Of a stretch of 7,338 nt of DNA, positions 1 to 4,680 are shown in pieces. The notes under the pieces are model-generated. The model ran no database searches. It worked only from the letters and a program-made list of their open reading frames with translations, and was not told where the DNA came from. Where the stretch lies: contig JANQQO010000133.1 of assembly GCA_028289305.1 (NCBI GenBank), forward strand, positions 1 through 7,338. Direction: 5' to 3'. The DNA is from Rickettsiales bacterium (GTDB taxonomy: Bacteria > Pseudomonadota > Alphaproteobacteria > Rickettsiales > JANQQO01). The translations under genes and the position numbers were made by a program. Positions within the stretch are counted from its first letter, which is position 1. Each line of letters starts with the position of its first letter.

Positions 1-124
1 CTTCGAAAGATTTCTCCACCCTAAATGAGGCATATTCCGCTGCTAGTACAGTTTTTACCGCCTCTTTCAGCGCCTCTGGATCTTTCACCTCCCCTTTCCC
101 CGGCCAGGACCACTCTTCTGCCAT
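1..124 (-). CDS. Unidentified protein, N-terminal 41 codons (runs off window)
   Basis: An ATG at 124-122 lies 3 nt after the cobS stop codon, and the frame stays open to the window edge. The visible N-terminus begins MAEEWSWPGKGEVKD and then becomes helix-like and charged, with no signal peptide or membrane segment. A run of six G at 136-131 (minus sense) lies 6 nt before the ATG and may act as a Shine-Dalgarno element. The AGGAG overlapping the cobS stop abuts the ATG and is too close to count. The tight spacing argues for co-transcription and perhaps translational coupling with cobS. In many Alphaproteobacteria cobT follows cobS, but these residues do not resemble any CobT N-terminus I know. 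I do not recognise the family, and the rest of the gene is not visible. Confidence 0.6.
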   Translation of the reverse strand, partial: MAEEWSWPGKGEVKDPEALKEAVKTVLAAEYASFRVEKSFE

Positions 125-127
125 CTC

Positions 128-1120
128 CTACCCCCCGGCTACGGCGATATCCAGCGTCTCCCCGAAGCAGCGTTGGTAATATTCCGCGACGGTGGCTTGC
201 TCCGTCTCATCACATTTATTGAGGAAGGTCACGCGAAACGCCTTCTCGACATCACCGAAAATCTGGTAATTCTCCGCCCAGGTGATCACCGTACGCGGCG
301 ACATCACCGTGGAGATATCCCCCACCGCCAGGCCACTGCGCGTCAGCCCCGCTAGCTGCACCATGCTGCGCACCAGCGCCTTGCCCGCCTTACCCGTCAT
401 CGCCGGCACTTTCGCCAGCACAATCGCCTCCTCATCCTTTTCCGGCAGGTAATTCAGCTGCACCACGATATTCCAGCGATCCATCTGCCCCTGATTGATC
501 GGGTTTGTGCCGTGATAGAGCCCGCTCGCATCCCCAAGCCCAATCGTATTCGCCGTCGCAAATAGGCGAAACGCCGGGTGCGGCGTGATAATGCGATTTT
601 GATCTGTAAGCGTCAGCTTGCCATCGGCCTCCATCAGCCGCTGAATCACAAACATCACATCCGGCCGCCCGGCGTCATATTCATCAAACACCAGTGCTGC
701 GCCATATTGCATCGCCCAGGGCAGAAATCCTTCTTTAAACTCGGTCACCTGCTTGCCATCGCGCAGCACAATCGCATCCTTGCCAATCAGATCGATCCGG
801 CTCACATGCCCATCAAGATTAATGCGCACCAGCGGCCAGTTCAGCCGTGCCGCCACCTGCTCGATATGTGTCGATTTTCCCGTACCATGAAATCCCTGCA
901 CCAGCACCCGACGATTATAGGCAAACCCGGCTAAAATCGCCCGCGTTGTGTCTTCATCAAACTGATACGCCTCATCCACCGCCGGCGTATACGCATCTCC
1001 CTTGGCAAAGCACGGCACCGTCATGTCTTCGCCCGTAAGCCCAAAAAGCTCCGCCGCCGAAACCTGGTTATCCGGCGTACCTGCAGAAGGATGCGTATTT
1101 TCAGAAGATTTCTTCGGCAC
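128..1120 (-). CDS. cobS: Aerobic cobaltochelatase subunit CobS (AAA+ ATPase)
   Basis: CobS is the MoxR-like AAA+ ATPase that, with CobT, forms the ATP-driven chaperone module of the CobNST enzyme, which inserts cobalt into hydrogenobyrinic acid a,c-diamide in aerobic B12 synthesis. At 330 aa it has the usual family length. Visible motifs are Walker A GFHGTGKST (residues 76-84), Walker B ALVFDEYD (142-149, with D146/E147) and the sensor-1 Asn in FATAN (N191). The stretches HIEQVAARLNWP, HVSRIDL, GRPDVMFVIQR and MSPRTVITWAEN are near-invariant in CobS. The start is GTG at 1120-1118, which overlaps the stop of the 55-aa ORF (TAGTG). It puts 19 residues before the conserved VSAAELFG block, as in characterised CobS, so I prefer it to the internal ATG at codon 33. 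No cobN or cobT is visible, and in lineages lacking the rest of the pathway CobS-like proteins may serve other roles. Confidence 0.95.
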   Translation of the reverse strand: MPKKSSENTHPSAGTPDNQVSAAELFGLTGEDMTVPCFAKGDAYTPAVDEAYQFDEDTTRAILAGFAYNRRVLVQGFHGTGKSTHIEQVAARLNWPLVRINLDGHVSRIDLIGKDAIVLRDGKQVTEFKEGFLPWAMQYGAALVFDEYDAGRPDVMFVIQRLMEADGKLTLTDQNRIITPHPAFRLFATANTIGLGDASGLYHGTNPINQGQMDRWNIVVQLNYLPEKDEEAIVLAKVPAMTGKAGKALVRSMVQLAGLTRSGLAVGDISTVMSPRTVITWAENYQIFGDVEKAFRVTFLNKCDETEQATVAEYYQRCFGETLDIAVAGG

Positions 1121-1287
1121 TACTCGTCTTGTTCCCGCCGGTCATATTTACCACGGCGGCCCTGGCCACTGCGCTTTTCCGGCCCGTCAAATTTTTGCTT
1201 TTTTTTGCGGCGATCTTCCCCGCTGCGCCGCTCTTTCTGCCCGCGGCGTTCTAATTCTTTGGGTAAATCTTTAGGTATATCGGCCAT
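1120..1287 (-). CDS. Small, highly charged 55-aa protein upstream of cobS
   Basis: An open frame of 55 codons begins with ATG at 1287-1285 and ends in TAG at 1122-1120, sharing its last base with the GTG start of cobS. The product is about 60% charged (20 K/R and 13 D/E) and has almost no hydrophobic residues after position 12, so it is probably disordered. It contains an imperfect internal duplication: ERRSGEDRRKK (residues 19-29) against EKRSGQGRRGK (37-47), followed by another DRR at 49-51. A promoter-like sequence lies just upstream, but the Shine-Dalgarno is weak (GGTGAG about 12 nt before the ATG). The 1-nt overlap with cobS and the absence of any other gene in this gap favour a real gene. 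I do not recognise the family. RNA binding or a partner role for a chaperone would be a guess from composition only. It could also be a chance ORF. Confidence 0.55.
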   Translation of the reverse strand: MADIPKDLPKELERRGQKERRSGEDRRKKKQKFDGPEKRSGQGRRGKYDRREQDE

Positions 1288-1296
1288 AGAATTGCT

Positions 1297-1325
1297 ATTC
1301 TCACCACTTACCGCCGCAAAGTCAA
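1297..1325 (-). promoter_or_regulatory. Predicted promoter for small ORF-cobS unit
   Basis: Reading the minus strand, TTGACT (1325-1320, preceded by GGGGC) is separated by exactly 17 nt from GAGAAT (1302-1297), matching the -35/-10 consensus at 5/6 and 4/6. The implied start falls near 1290, only about 3 nt before the ATG at 1287, so the transcript could be leaderless or nearly so. The same arrangement occurs before the J-domain gene. This is consensus matching only. Confidence 0.45.
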
Positions 1326-1355
1326 GCCCCGCTCCTGGCGTAACGCATTACACGC

Positions 1356-1377
1356 AAAAACCCCTAGCATCGCAGGG
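1356..1377 (-). terminator. Weak candidate intrinsic terminator after the J-domain gene
   Basis: On the minus strand CCCT (1377-1374) pairs with AGGG (1365-1362). One extra G-U pair makes a 5-bp stem with a 6-nt loop, and it is followed by GTTTTT (1361-1356). It sits about 30 nt after the stop at 1407, between that gene and the next predicted promoter, which is where a terminator would be useful. The stem is short, so efficiency is doubtful. A second tiny hairpin, GGCA-AAAA-TGCC, lies just before it. Confidence 0.3.
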
Positions 1378-1406
1378 CGCAGGCATTTTTGCCGCTCCTA
1401 GTAGAA

Positions 1407-1964
1407 TTAGGGGGCTGTTTCTTCAAAAAAAGAAGACTGGCAGAGCACTTGATACGCCTGATGCACCGCCTTAAACCGCGCAGCCGCCTTTTCGCAGCCC
1501 TGGTTCTTATCCGGATGATAGCGCTTGACCAGCGCGCGATACTGCTGCTTGATCTCCGCCAGCGATACGGGGTAATGCAAGTCTAGCGTGTGTAGCGCGC
1601 CTTGCTCTTGCACCGGCATAGTATTATCCTTAACAGTCCTAGTATTGAACTGATTGGTGAAGTCAAAAATCTTCTCCTGCGCAGCGTGCAGATGCGCCTT
1701 ACCCGCATGCCCTAAAAGCCAGGTAGGCCGGTGCCTGAGCTCCGCCTCACGCTGAAAGGCCAGAATATGCTCCGCATCCATTCCGTCAAAGAAATTCCAC
1801 TTAGCGTTGTATTCGCGCACATGCTCCAAGCAAAACCATTGATATGCCTGACTTTTTTCATCTTCTCCTGGCATCAGCCGCCTCAGCGGCGCACGATACT
1901 CCCCCGCCTTCATGCAGCCCGGATGCGCACATACCACTTCCAATGTTTCATCCCATACGGTCAT
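1407..1964 (-). CDS. J-domain (DnaJ-like) protein with N-terminal Cys/His motif
   Basis: This is a 185-aa predicted cytoplasmic co-chaperone. The C-terminal third is a J domain (about residues 125-177) with helix II QQYRALVKRY, the HPD tripeptide (150-152) that stimulates DnaK ATPase, and helix III with RFKAVHQAYQVL. There is no G/F linker and no DnaJ zinc-finger or substrate domain, so it is a type III J protein and not DnaJ itself. The N-terminal half carries C12-x4-C17 and C45-x2-H48 in the context WFCLEHVREYN, plausibly a zinc site. This N-domain plus terminal J-domain arrangement is known in an alphaproteobacterial family often encoded beside cobS, as here. The client is unknown. The ATG at 1964 has no good Shine-Dalgarno, but a promoter-like sequence ends 9 nt before it, suggesting a near-leaderless message. 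Cobaltochelatase assembly is a natural guess from context only. Confidence 0.85.
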   Translation of the reverse strand: MTVWDETLEVVCAHPGCMKAGEYRAPLRRLMPGEDEKSQAYQWFCLEHVREYNAKWNFFDGMDAEHILAFQREAELRHRPTWLLGHAGKAHLHAAQEKIFDFTNQFNTRTVKDNTMPVQEQGALHTLDLHYPVSLAEIKQQYRALVKRYHPDKNQGCEKAAARFKAVHQAYQVLCQSSFFEETAP

Positions 1965-1973
1965 AACACTATT

Positions 1974-2002
1974 AGTATGGGAAACTCCCCGCCCCAGGTC
2001 AA
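1974..2002 (-). promoter_or_regulatory. Predicted promoter for the J-domain gene
   Basis: On the minus strand TTGACC (2002-1997, preceded by GGGGGC) and CATACT (1979-1974) are 17 nt apart, matching consensus at 5/6 and 4/6. The -10 box ends 9 nt before the ATG at 1964, the same distance as in the promoter before the small ORF. A start site 6-8 nt downstream of the -10 box would leave a leader of about 1-4 nt, consistent with the absence of a ribosome binding site. The only purine-rich tract (GGGGAG at 1990-1985) would lie upstream of that start. Confidence 0.45.
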
Positions 2003-2020
2003 GCCCCCTTCACGCTTGAC
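1998..2020. repeat. Inverted repeat GTCAAGC-N9-GCTTGAC over the -35 region
   Basis: The arms GTCAAGC (1998-2004) and GCTTGAC (2014-2020) are perfect 7-bp inverted copies with a 9-nt spacer. One arm contains the -35 box of the predicted J-domain promoter, and the other places a TTGACA (2016-2021) on the plus strand. No U-run follows on either strand, so a terminator is unlikely. A dyad over a -35 box could be an operator, but a chance match is possible. A perfect 11-nt palindrome, GCAATAATTGC, lies just beyond at 2025-2035. Confidence 0.35.
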
Positions 2021-2090
2021 AAATGCAATAATTGCTTCCGCGAGAACGCTCAAAAACAATTTAAGAGAATCTAGAAAGTGTTGTCACACG

Positions 2091-3305
2091 CTAACGACGG
2101 CCCAGGCGCAGGCGCAAGGCGTGGAGCTTAATAAAGCCCTCGGCATCGTGCTGGTCATAAACCTCATCGGCCTCGAAGGTGGCATAGGCTTGATTATAAA
2201 GGCTTTTTTCTGATTTGCGCCCCACCACGCTCACCGCGCCTTTATACAGTTTTACCCGCACCACGCCTTCCACAAAGCGCTGGCTTTCATTAATCGCCGC
2301 CTGCAGCATCTGCCGCTCTGGCGACCACCAATAGCCGTTATACACCAGCTCGGCATAGCGCGGCATCAGCTCATCCTTTAGATGCGCCGCCTGCCGATCC
2401 AGCGTCATGCTCTCAATCGCGCGATGCGCCTCTAGCAGCACCGTACCGCCCGGTGTTTCATACACACCGCGGATTTTCATCCCGACATAGCGATTTTCCA
2501 CCAAATCGAGCCGGCCAATGCCGTGTTCGCCTGCGAGCGTATTCAACCGTTCGAGCAAATTCGCGGGTGACAGCTCCTTGCCGTCCAGCGCGATTGGATC
2601 GCCTTCTTTAAACGTAATTTCAACATAGGTGGGCGTATCCGGCGCGTTTTCCGGGGCAACACTCCGCTGATACATCGCTTCAGGCGCTTCTTCCCATGGG
2701 TCTTCCAAACTCCGCCCTTCATACGAGGTATGCAGCAGATTCGCATCGGTCGAATACGGCGGCTCATCCTCTTTATCCTGCGGGATTTCAATGCCACGCT
2801 CGCGCGCATATTCCAGCAATTTCGTCCGCGAATTCAGCCCCCATTCCCGCCACGGGGCCACCACCTGAATATCGGGGTTCATCGCATAATAGCCGAGCTC
2901 AAACCGCACCTGATCAGTCCCTTTCCCCGTCGCTCCGTGCGCCACCGCATCCGCACCCACTTCTTTTGCGATCTCCACCTGACGCTTAGCAATTAGCGGC
3001 CGCGCAATCGAGGTACCGAGCAAATATTTCCCTTCATACACCGCATTGGCCCGAAACATCGGGAACACATAATCCCGCACGAACTCCTCGCGCAGATCAT
3101 CGATGAAAATCTCCTCTACGCCCGCCGCTTCGGCCTTGCGCCGCACCGGCTCTAGCTCTTCGCCCTGGCCGAGATCGGCGGTAAACGTCACTACCTCGCA
3201 GCCATACTCCTCGCGCAGCCAATGCAAGATGATCGACGTATCCAGCCCGCCTGAATAGGCGAGTACGACCTTTTTAATCGTCCGTTTGGGTGTTTTTTTA
3301 GCCAT
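2091..3305 (-). CDS. argG: Argininosuccinate synthase
   Basis: ArgG condenses citrulline and aspartate with ATP to give argininosuccinate, the penultimate step of arginine synthesis, in the cytoplasm and normally as a homotetramer. At 404 aa this is a full-length type I enzyme. The N-terminal N-type PP-loop AYSGGLDTS (residues 16-24) binds ATP, and FTADLGQGEE (41-50) follows it. The HGATGKGTDQVRFE block (123-136) lies in the citrulline/aspartate site, where most family members have GND and this one has GTD (T130). Later conserved blocks include EDEPPYSTDANLLH and the C-terminal GVVRVKLYKG. The ATG at 3305-3303 gives a lysine-rich lead-in of about 12 residues, usual in this group. The Shine-Dalgarno is poor. 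No other arg genes are visible, so it appears to be a single-gene unit with its promoter in the preceding gap. It indicates that the organism makes arginine, unlike classical Rickettsia. Confidence 0.97.
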   Translation of the reverse strand: MAKKTPKRTIKKVVLAYSGGLDTSIILHWLREEYGCEVVTFTADLGQGEELEPVRRKAEAAGVEEIFIDDLREEFVRDYVFPMFRANAVYEGKYLLGTSIARPLIAKRQVEIAKEVGADAVAHGATGKGTDQVRFELGYYAMNPDIQVVAPWREWGLNSRTKLLEYARERGIEIPQDKEDEPPYSTDANLLHTSYEGRSLEDPWEEAPEAMYQRSVAPENAPDTPTYVEITFKEGDPIALDGKELSPANLLERLNTLAGEHGIGRLDLVENRYVGMKIRGVYETPGGTVLLEAHRAIESMTLDRQAAHLKDELMPRYAELVYNGYWWSPERQMLQAAINESQRFVEGVVRVKLYKGAVSVVGRKSEKSLYNQAYATFEADEVYDQHDAEGFIKLHALRLRLGRR

Positions 3306-3357
3306 GCGCGTGTCTTACGCCAGAAATGCGCTATCGGCAAGCGTTTATTCTGTCTTG

Positions 3358-3386
3358 ATTATGTGTTGGGTGTTGGGTGTTGAAAA
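3358..3386 (-). promoter_or_regulatory. Candidate argG promoter with a heptamer-repeat spacer
   Basis: On the minus strand TTTTCA (3386-3381) and CATAAT (3363-3358) match the -35/-10 consensus at 4/6 and 5/6 with a 17-nt spacer, giving a leader of about 45 nt before the argG ATG. The spacer is almost entirely a heptanucleotide tandem repeat. A weaker alternative is TTGCCG (3340-3335) with TAAGAC (3317-3312), also 17 nt apart, which would start transcription almost at the ATG. Confidence 0.35.
3364..3382. repeat. Tandem heptamer (TGTTGGG), about 2.7 copies
   Basis: The plus strand reads TGTTGGG, TGTTGGG, TGTTG without interruption. It fills the spacer of the candidate argG promoter. Gaining or losing one unit would change that spacer by 7 nt and should abolish it. 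Confidence 0.8.
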
Positions 3387-3391
3387 ATCTA

Positions 3392-3589
3392 TCAGTCATT
3401 CCGACTACTATCCTCCCCCTTTGAGGGGGGAGGCAGGATTTCTTTAGCGAACCGAAGGGTGAGCTTAGGAAATCCGGTGAGGGTGATTCTGTCTTCTTCA
3501 ACGACGCTCATGCGCCGCGTAGGCTGCGCTCCCACTTGGTCGCACCTCGTCGCTAGCGCTCCTCCAATTCTATACTCTGTCTTAAGATC
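3392..3589 (-). repeat. Intergenic repeat-like element A, two stem-loops and a stop-free frame
   Basis: This fills most of the gap between argG and the 90-aa gene. One stem-loop pairs CCTCCCCC (3412-3419) with GGGGGAGG (3426-3433). A second pairs GGATTTCTTTAGC (3436-3448) with GCTTAGGAAATCC (3463-3475), 11 of 13 matched plus a wobble, around a 14-nt loop. Further along, GCGCTCC occurs twice (3526-3532, 3556-3562). On the minus strand one frame is stop-free from 3589 to a TGA at 3394-3392 (65 codons). Its only ATG is at 3511, giving 39 codons with no ribosome binding site. The reading has ordinary amino-acid variety, including SVVEEDRITLTGFPK, and ends SSRND. Such G/C-run hairpins with readable frames are typical of dispersed intergenic repeats in proteobacterial genomes. 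I infer a mobile or amplified repeat and not a functional gene, but copy number cannot be seen from one window. Confidence 0.5.
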
Positions 3590-3604
3590 CTAAAGCCTAT
3601 TCCC

Positions 3605-3877
3605 TCACTTTTTAAGCGGGTGCTTCTGGCGGGCGCTGCTTTTCACCATCTTCCCTGTCTTCTCATCCCAGGTATAGCGCGTCACTATCACCTTCGTGCC
3701 CGTGGTCACCACATCGCCATTATCCAGCTGCAGCACATCCATGCCCTTACGCAGCGCATCGGTGATTAGCTTGCCAGATTTCCGCAAATATTCCGGATTA
3801 TCCATCACATCCGCCTCTGATGCGGCTTCCTTTTCCGGCTTTTTCGCGCTTTTCTTATTGGTCGGTTTTTTTGGCAT
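3605..3877 (-). CDS. Conserved-looking 90-aa protein of unknown function
   Basis: The N-terminus is a lysine/alanine-rich, probably disordered tail (residues 1-22). It is followed by a compact part with NPEYLRKSGKLITDALRKGM, then VLQLDNGDVVTTGTKVIVTRYTWDEKTGKMVK, which looks like a helix plus a small beta sheet, and a basic end. There is no signal peptide or membrane segment, so it is probably cytoplasmic. The pattern of an alanine/leucine helix, a 'DVLQLxNGDVxTT' strand and a 'YTWDxxxGK' strand recalls a short rickettsial/alphaproteobacterial family of unknown function (possibly DUF2671). That is from memory and unverified. The gene stands alone between two repeat-rich gaps. The ATG at 3877 is the first usable start, with a weak SD-like GGGTG close upstream. 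Confidence 0.8.
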   Translation of the reverse strand: MPKKPTNKKSAKKPEKEAASEADVMDNPEYLRKSGKLITDALRKGMDVLQLDNGDVVTTGTKVIVTRYTWDEKTGKMVKSSARQKHPLKK

Positions 3878-3917
3878 ACACCCAATAAACTCCCTATTGC
3901 GCTTTAGCTCTGCCTCC

Positions 3918-3927
3918 GGTCAAGCCC
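3918..3927 (-). promoter_or_regulatory. Third GGGCTTGACC box, upstream of the 90-aa gene
   Basis: On the minus strand GGGCTTGACC (3927-3918) repeats the extended -35 motif found before the J-domain gene and the small ORF. At 17 nt the downstream hexamer is GCAATA, a poor -10; shifting to AATAGG gives only 3/6. It may be a -35 box with an atypical -10 or a protein-binding site. Its position, 41 nt upstream of the ATG at 3877, suits either. Confidence 0.3.
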
Positions 3928-3961
3928 AACAAAACCTAACCCCCTGGCAAGCAAGCGTTTT

Positions 3962-4168
3962 TCAAACATCGCAGGATTTTTGCCCTTTGTCAACCCATCG
4001 CTTATGTGTTTGCAGCATAGACTCATCGAATCCACGCTCCTTCACCGCTTCAATTAAGCATTTATGGTTAGCGAAAATGCCTACTTGCGAGAACCGGAAC
4101 GGATCGTAGGGACCACTACTTGAGTACCGGAAGCGCAGCAAGTGGGCATTTGCAGCAGCCAGAAATGC
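3962..4168 (-). pseudogene. Stop-free 68-codon frame in element B (gene remnant or repeat-encoded peptide)
   Basis: Between a TAA at 4171-4169 and a TGA at 3964-3962 the minus strand has 68 sense codons with no stop. The reading is protein-like, including YDPFRFSQVGIF, KCLIEAVKERGFDESMLQ and KRWVDKGQKSCDV at the end. There is no ATG near its beginning. The only early starts are a TTG (about codon 10) and a late GTG or ATG, none with a ribosome binding site, and the beginning abuts the CBS gene stop. It spans the whole inverted repeat described separately. I read it as the frame carried by a dispersed repeat, comparable to how Rickettsia palindromic elements keep an open frame, or as a decayed gene end. 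An expressed short protein is less likely. Confidence 0.35.
3965..3993 (-). promoter_or_regulatory. Alternative promoter with a perfect TTGACA
   Basis: On the minus strand TTGACA (3993-3988) is a perfect -35 consensus, followed after 17 nt by GATGTT (3970-3965), only 3/6 to the -10 consensus. It would give the 90-aa gene a leader of about 80 nt. It lies inside the stop-free frame of element B, so the match may simply reflect that sequence. Confidence 0.25.
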
Positions 4169-4174
4169 TTAATT
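4052..4174. repeat. Element B: 123-bp imperfect inverted repeat with 37-nt arms
   Basis: The left arm 4052-4088 and right arm 4138-4174 are inverted copies matching at about 29 of 37 positions. The outer AATTAAGCATTT is perfect over 12 nt, and the inner AATGCC-ACTTGC part is also strong. The 49-nt centre contains GTAG/CTAC (4106-4109, 4116-4119) and the near-direct repeats GAGAACCGGAACG and GAGTACCGGAAGCG. The right arm ends 2 nt beyond the CBS gene stop. Read as RNA it would form a long hairpin able to limit transcription into the 90-aa gene, though no U-run follows. Arm length, internal symmetry and position just outside a gene fit a MITE-like or Rickettsia-palindrome-like element. Confidence 0.65.
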
Positions 4175-4176
4175 CC

Positions 4177-4602
4177 CTAATCCAGCACGTCGCCTGTAGT
4201 CGTATATTGCACCAATTGCAGCCAATTCAGCGCGATAAAATCCCGCTGCGAGAGAAAGCCTATAAGTTTTCCATCACCATCCACCACTGGCATATGGCGG
4301 TATTTCCCAAGCACCATCATATCCACCACCTCGCGTGTATCCGCCTCTTCTGTCACCGTTTTTGGCTGCATCGTCATGACTTCTTTCAGCGGTGTCGAGG
4401 CCATATCCACCTCCTTATACACCACACGATTCAGCACATCACGTTCCGTAAACACCCCTACCAGCGCATCATCATCCACAACCGGGATAGCGCCGATATG
4501 TTTTTCCACCATCAGCTCAACCGCCTCCCGCACCGTGGCCGTGCTCGGCAGCGTATATAGCTCGCGAGAAGGCGAAAATTCAGGAACATCTTTGATTTTC
4601 AT
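4177..4602 (-). CDS. Stand-alone tandem CBS-domain protein
   Basis: The 141-aa protein consists of a CBS pair (Bateman module) and little else: CBS1 at about residues 10-66 and CBS2 at about 72-127. Each contains the typical HIGAIPVVD / RHMPVVD strand and ends in the nucleotide-contact motif TERD (52-55) or SQRD (118-121). Bateman modules bind adenine nucleotides such as AMP, ATP or S-adenosylmethionine and usually regulate a partner. With no fused catalytic domain, this one should act in trans on an unknown target in the cytoplasm. The ATG at 4602 has an AGGG about 7-9 nt upstream. It follows valS by 78 nt with no clear terminator, so read-through is possible. Nothing in the neighbourhood names a partner. 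Confidence 0.9.
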   Translation of the reverse strand: MKIKDVPEFSPSRELYTLPSTATVREAVELMVEKHIGAIPVVDDDALVGVFTERDVLNRVVYKEVDMASTPLKEVMTMQPKTVTEEADTREVVDMMVLGKYRHMPVVDGDGKLIGFLSQRDFIALNWLQLVQYTTTGDVLD

Positions 4603-4680
4603 GGAAACACCCTGTCATTTACCAACACGGCCAGCACTATGCGCTATCTGCGGTGACAACGCAATGCAAAAGATCGTCAA

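Noticed and set aside
1998..2020. The GTCAAGC inverted repeat as an argG terminator
   Set aside because: It lies about 70 nt after the argG stop and is followed by a G-rich stretch, not by T, in the direction of transcription.
1731..2213. A 160-codon plus-strand open frame spanning the J-domain gene start and the argG end
   Set aside because: It is antisense to two well-supported genes and its composition is shadow-like. The intergenic part alone has no coding signal.
2543..2809. An 88-codon minus-strand frame inside argG
   Set aside because: It is in the wrong frame within a highly conserved enzyme, and its Arg/Met-rich reading is a frame-shifted shadow.
3364..3382. A CRISPR array or larger satellite at the heptamer repeat
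   Set aside because: The unit is 7 nt with fewer than three copies and no spacers. Nothing else in the window resembles direct repeats of CRISPR size.
3412..3433. The CCTCCCCC/GGGGGAGG hairpin as an intrinsic terminator
   Set aside because: No U-run follows the stem on either strand. It fits better as part of a repeat element.
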